Origin: Bifidobacteriaceae bacterium
GTDB taxonomy: Bacteria; Actinomycetota; Actinomycetes; Actinomycetales; WQXJ01
Reading direction: 5' to 3'
Length of the DNA: 5,243 nucleotides
NCBI GenBank assembly: GCA_031256885.1
Contig: JAIRPS010000073.1
Location: 1 to 5,243, forward strand
The translations under genes and the position numbers were made by a program. The notes beneath the pieces were generated by a model. That model had not been told where the DNA came from. It worked only from the letters and a program-made list of their open reading frames with translations, and ran no database searches. Below are positions 4,455-5,243 of the stretch, piece by piece (positions within the stretch are counted from its first letter, which is position 1; the number at the start of each line of letters is the position of its first letter).

Positions 4455-5018
4455 GTGAGCAAAAAGATCTACCGCTTCAAGGCTTGGGTGGCAGGCGAGC
4501 CTGCCACCGTCACTATCTACTCCAACCGGATTGCCTGGCTGGGGCGAAAAACCTTGTTTCAGCAAGGCAGTGTTGCGGGGGAGTTATCTTGGGCTGATCT
4601 GGCAGAAGCCAACTTGGGTTGGGGTAACAAACTGCGACATCGAGTGTCCTTGAAAACTCAGACTGGGAGTCTGTTGAACATTGATTGCAACGCTGTTGAC
4701 GCAGAGGTGGCTCAGCAAACCGCCCTGGAGCTGGCTGGCTTACCATACAACCCAGCCAAACGCTTGCTTTGTGCCGAGCAATTAGCTGGTTCACCTGCGG
4801 CTTTGTTGGCTGAGGCAGCCGCTGCAGATGCCGTTACCGCCCTGCCTGCGCTACCAGTTTCGCCTGCGGAGCAATCAGCTGCCCAGCAACCAGCTACACC
4901 GCTTGCAGTGGCTGACCATTTGGCGGCGCTTCACCAAGCGGGGCTGTTGACCCAAAGTGAGCTGGCTGATCTGTTGTCTCGCCAACAAACCCCGCCGCCA
5001 ATCCAGCCGCACCAATGA
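4455..5018 (+). CDS. Hypothetical protein: PH-like N-terminal domain, flexible linker, SHOCT-like C-terminus
   Basis: A 187-aa cytoplasmic protein (192 aa if the ATG at 4440 is used) with no signal peptide or membrane segment. Numbered from the GTG, residues about 3-95 look like a compact beta-rich unit (IYRFKAWVAGEPATVTIY, RIAWLGRKTLF, HRVSLKTQTGSLLNID) followed by a helix (VAQQTALELAGL), compatible with the bacterial PH-like domains often found in actinobacteria. Residues about 105-155 are a low-complexity A/P/Q/L-rich linker. The last ~25 residues, ADHLAALHQAGLLTQSELADLL, match the SHOCT pattern of a short amphipathic helix, G-hydrophobic-LT, then a second helix. SHOCT modules are linked to oligomerisation or partner binding, so no enzymatic role is suggested. 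The GTG is preferred because TATGTT precedes it at leaderless spacing. The 3' end overlaps the convergent ppgK frame by 125 bp. Confidence 0.75.
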   Translation: MSKKIYRFKAWVAGEPATVTIYSNRIAWLGRKTLFQQGSVAGELSWADLAEANLGWGNKLRHRVSLKTQTGSLLNIDCNAVDAEVAQQTALELAGLPYNPAKRLLCAEQLAGSPAALLAEAAAADAVTALPALPVSPAEQSAAQQPATPLAVADHLAALHQAGLLTQSELADLLSRQQTPPPIQPHQ

Positions 5019-5243
5019 TTCCGGCAGTGTTGCGCAGTTGTGCGGGGATGATCGGGGGGCGTAGCTTGAGTTGCGGTAAGAAGCGATCATGCTCACGTGA
5101 AACCCCGCCACCAACCACAATCAGATCTGGGTGGAAGAGGAAATCAATCACATCGAAGTAGCGTTGCAGACGCCGCGTCCAGGCTCGCCAACCAAGGTTT
5201 TCACGGTCTTTGGCGGAGGAGGCTGCGCGTGTTTCGGCATCGT
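4894..5243 (-). CDS. ppgK: Polyphosphate glucokinase, C-terminal part (5' end beyond the window)
   Basis: Cytoplasmic ROK-family kinase that phosphorylates glucose with inorganic polyphosphate (or ATP) to glucose 6-phosphate. Only the last 115 codons are present. The frame is open to the right edge, and no start belongs here. Visible family features are LGWRAWTRRLQRYFD, then LFHPDLIVVGGGVSREHDRFL with the glycine-rich GGGVS loop of the ROK/hexokinase fold, and LRPPIIPAQLRNTAGIIGAA, the typical C-terminal helix. Family members usually end soon after the GAA(L)AA segment. Here the frame runs on for about 35 more residues (GFVGETTDQPAH... to PLQAV) before a TAG at 4894, and nearly all of this tail is antisense to the SHOCT gene. 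The tail lacks family conservation that I can recognise, so it may be a recent extension or the result of a lost stop. Confidence 0.92.
   Translation of the reverse strand, partial: DAETRAASSAKDRENLGWRAWTRRLQRYFDVIDFLFHPDLIVVGGGVSREHDRFLPQLKLRPPIIPAQLRNTAGIIGAAGLAAGFVGETTDQPAHFGSTAPLGEAPPNGQPLQAV

Noticed and set aside
4114..4458. 114-codon plus-strand open frame across the transglycosylase 5' end and the intergenic region
   Set aside because: It is antisense to the signal peptide region, has no recognisable domain and no ribosome site, and its end overlaps the start of the SHOCT gene.
1..5243. CRISPR array, insertion sequence, phage or defence genes
   Set aside because: I see no regularly spaced direct repeats, transposase-like frame, terminal inverted repeats or recognisable defence or phage domains. 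The tRNA 3' end shows no second copy in the window that would mark an integrated element.

Overview
The window looks like a chromosomal segment of an actinobacterium (Actinomycetota) with moderate GC, estimated by eye in the mid-50s percent. The evidence is an ANTAR response regulator close to mycobacterial PdtaR, an actinobacterial polyphosphate glucokinase, an APF-type secreted transglycosylase, a class A RNase P RNA with actinobacterial sequence variants, and the gene order Nif3 / zinc-ribbon protein / RNase H. From memory, that order matches Rv2230c-Rv2229c-Rv2228c of Mycobacterium tuberculosis. The lack of the CobC phosphatase domain on the RNase H and the lower GC suggest something other than a mycobacterium, possibly a propionibacterium-like lineage. 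This placement is inference.

Layout: (1) Positions 1-732, minus strand: the first 15 codons of an unidentified gene, preceded by pdtaR. (2) Positions 760-833, plus strand: a tRNA with anticodon CAA (Leu), divergent from pdtaR; their promoters overlap. The tRNA has a leucine-like D-arm but a short variable loop. (3) Positions 998-3198, plus strand: a compact operon of a Nif3-family metalloprotein, a coiled-coil zinc-ribbon protein and a type I RNase H whose start codon overlaps the preceding stop (ATGA). (4) Positions 3211-3619, minus strand: rnpB, converging on the RNase H gene with almost no gap. (5) Positions 3687-4229, minus strand: a small secreted lytic-transglycosylase-like protein. (6) Positions 4230-4454: a divergent intergenic region with a GTNACC direct repeat and an inverted repeat. 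(7) Positions 4455-5018, plus strand: a protein with a probable PH-like N-terminus and a SHOCT-like C-terminus. (8) Positions 4894-5243, minus strand: the C-terminal part of polyphosphate glucokinase, whose tail overlaps gene 7 tail-to-tail by 125 bp.

The middle of the window is RNA-centred: RNase H (RNA in RNA:DNA hybrids), RNase P RNA (tRNA 5' maturation), a tRNA, and an RNA-binding antiterminator. They are separate transcription units, and I see no evidence that they form a dedicated system. Several genes (pdtaR, nif3 and the SHOCT gene) lack a Shine-Dalgarno sequence but have a TANNNT hexamer 6-7 nt before the start codon, which suggests leaderless transcripts. Most of the window is conserved housekeeping. 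The items most worth a second look are the tRNA architecture, the operator-like repeats before the cell-wall enzyme, and the convergent coding overlap at the right edge.
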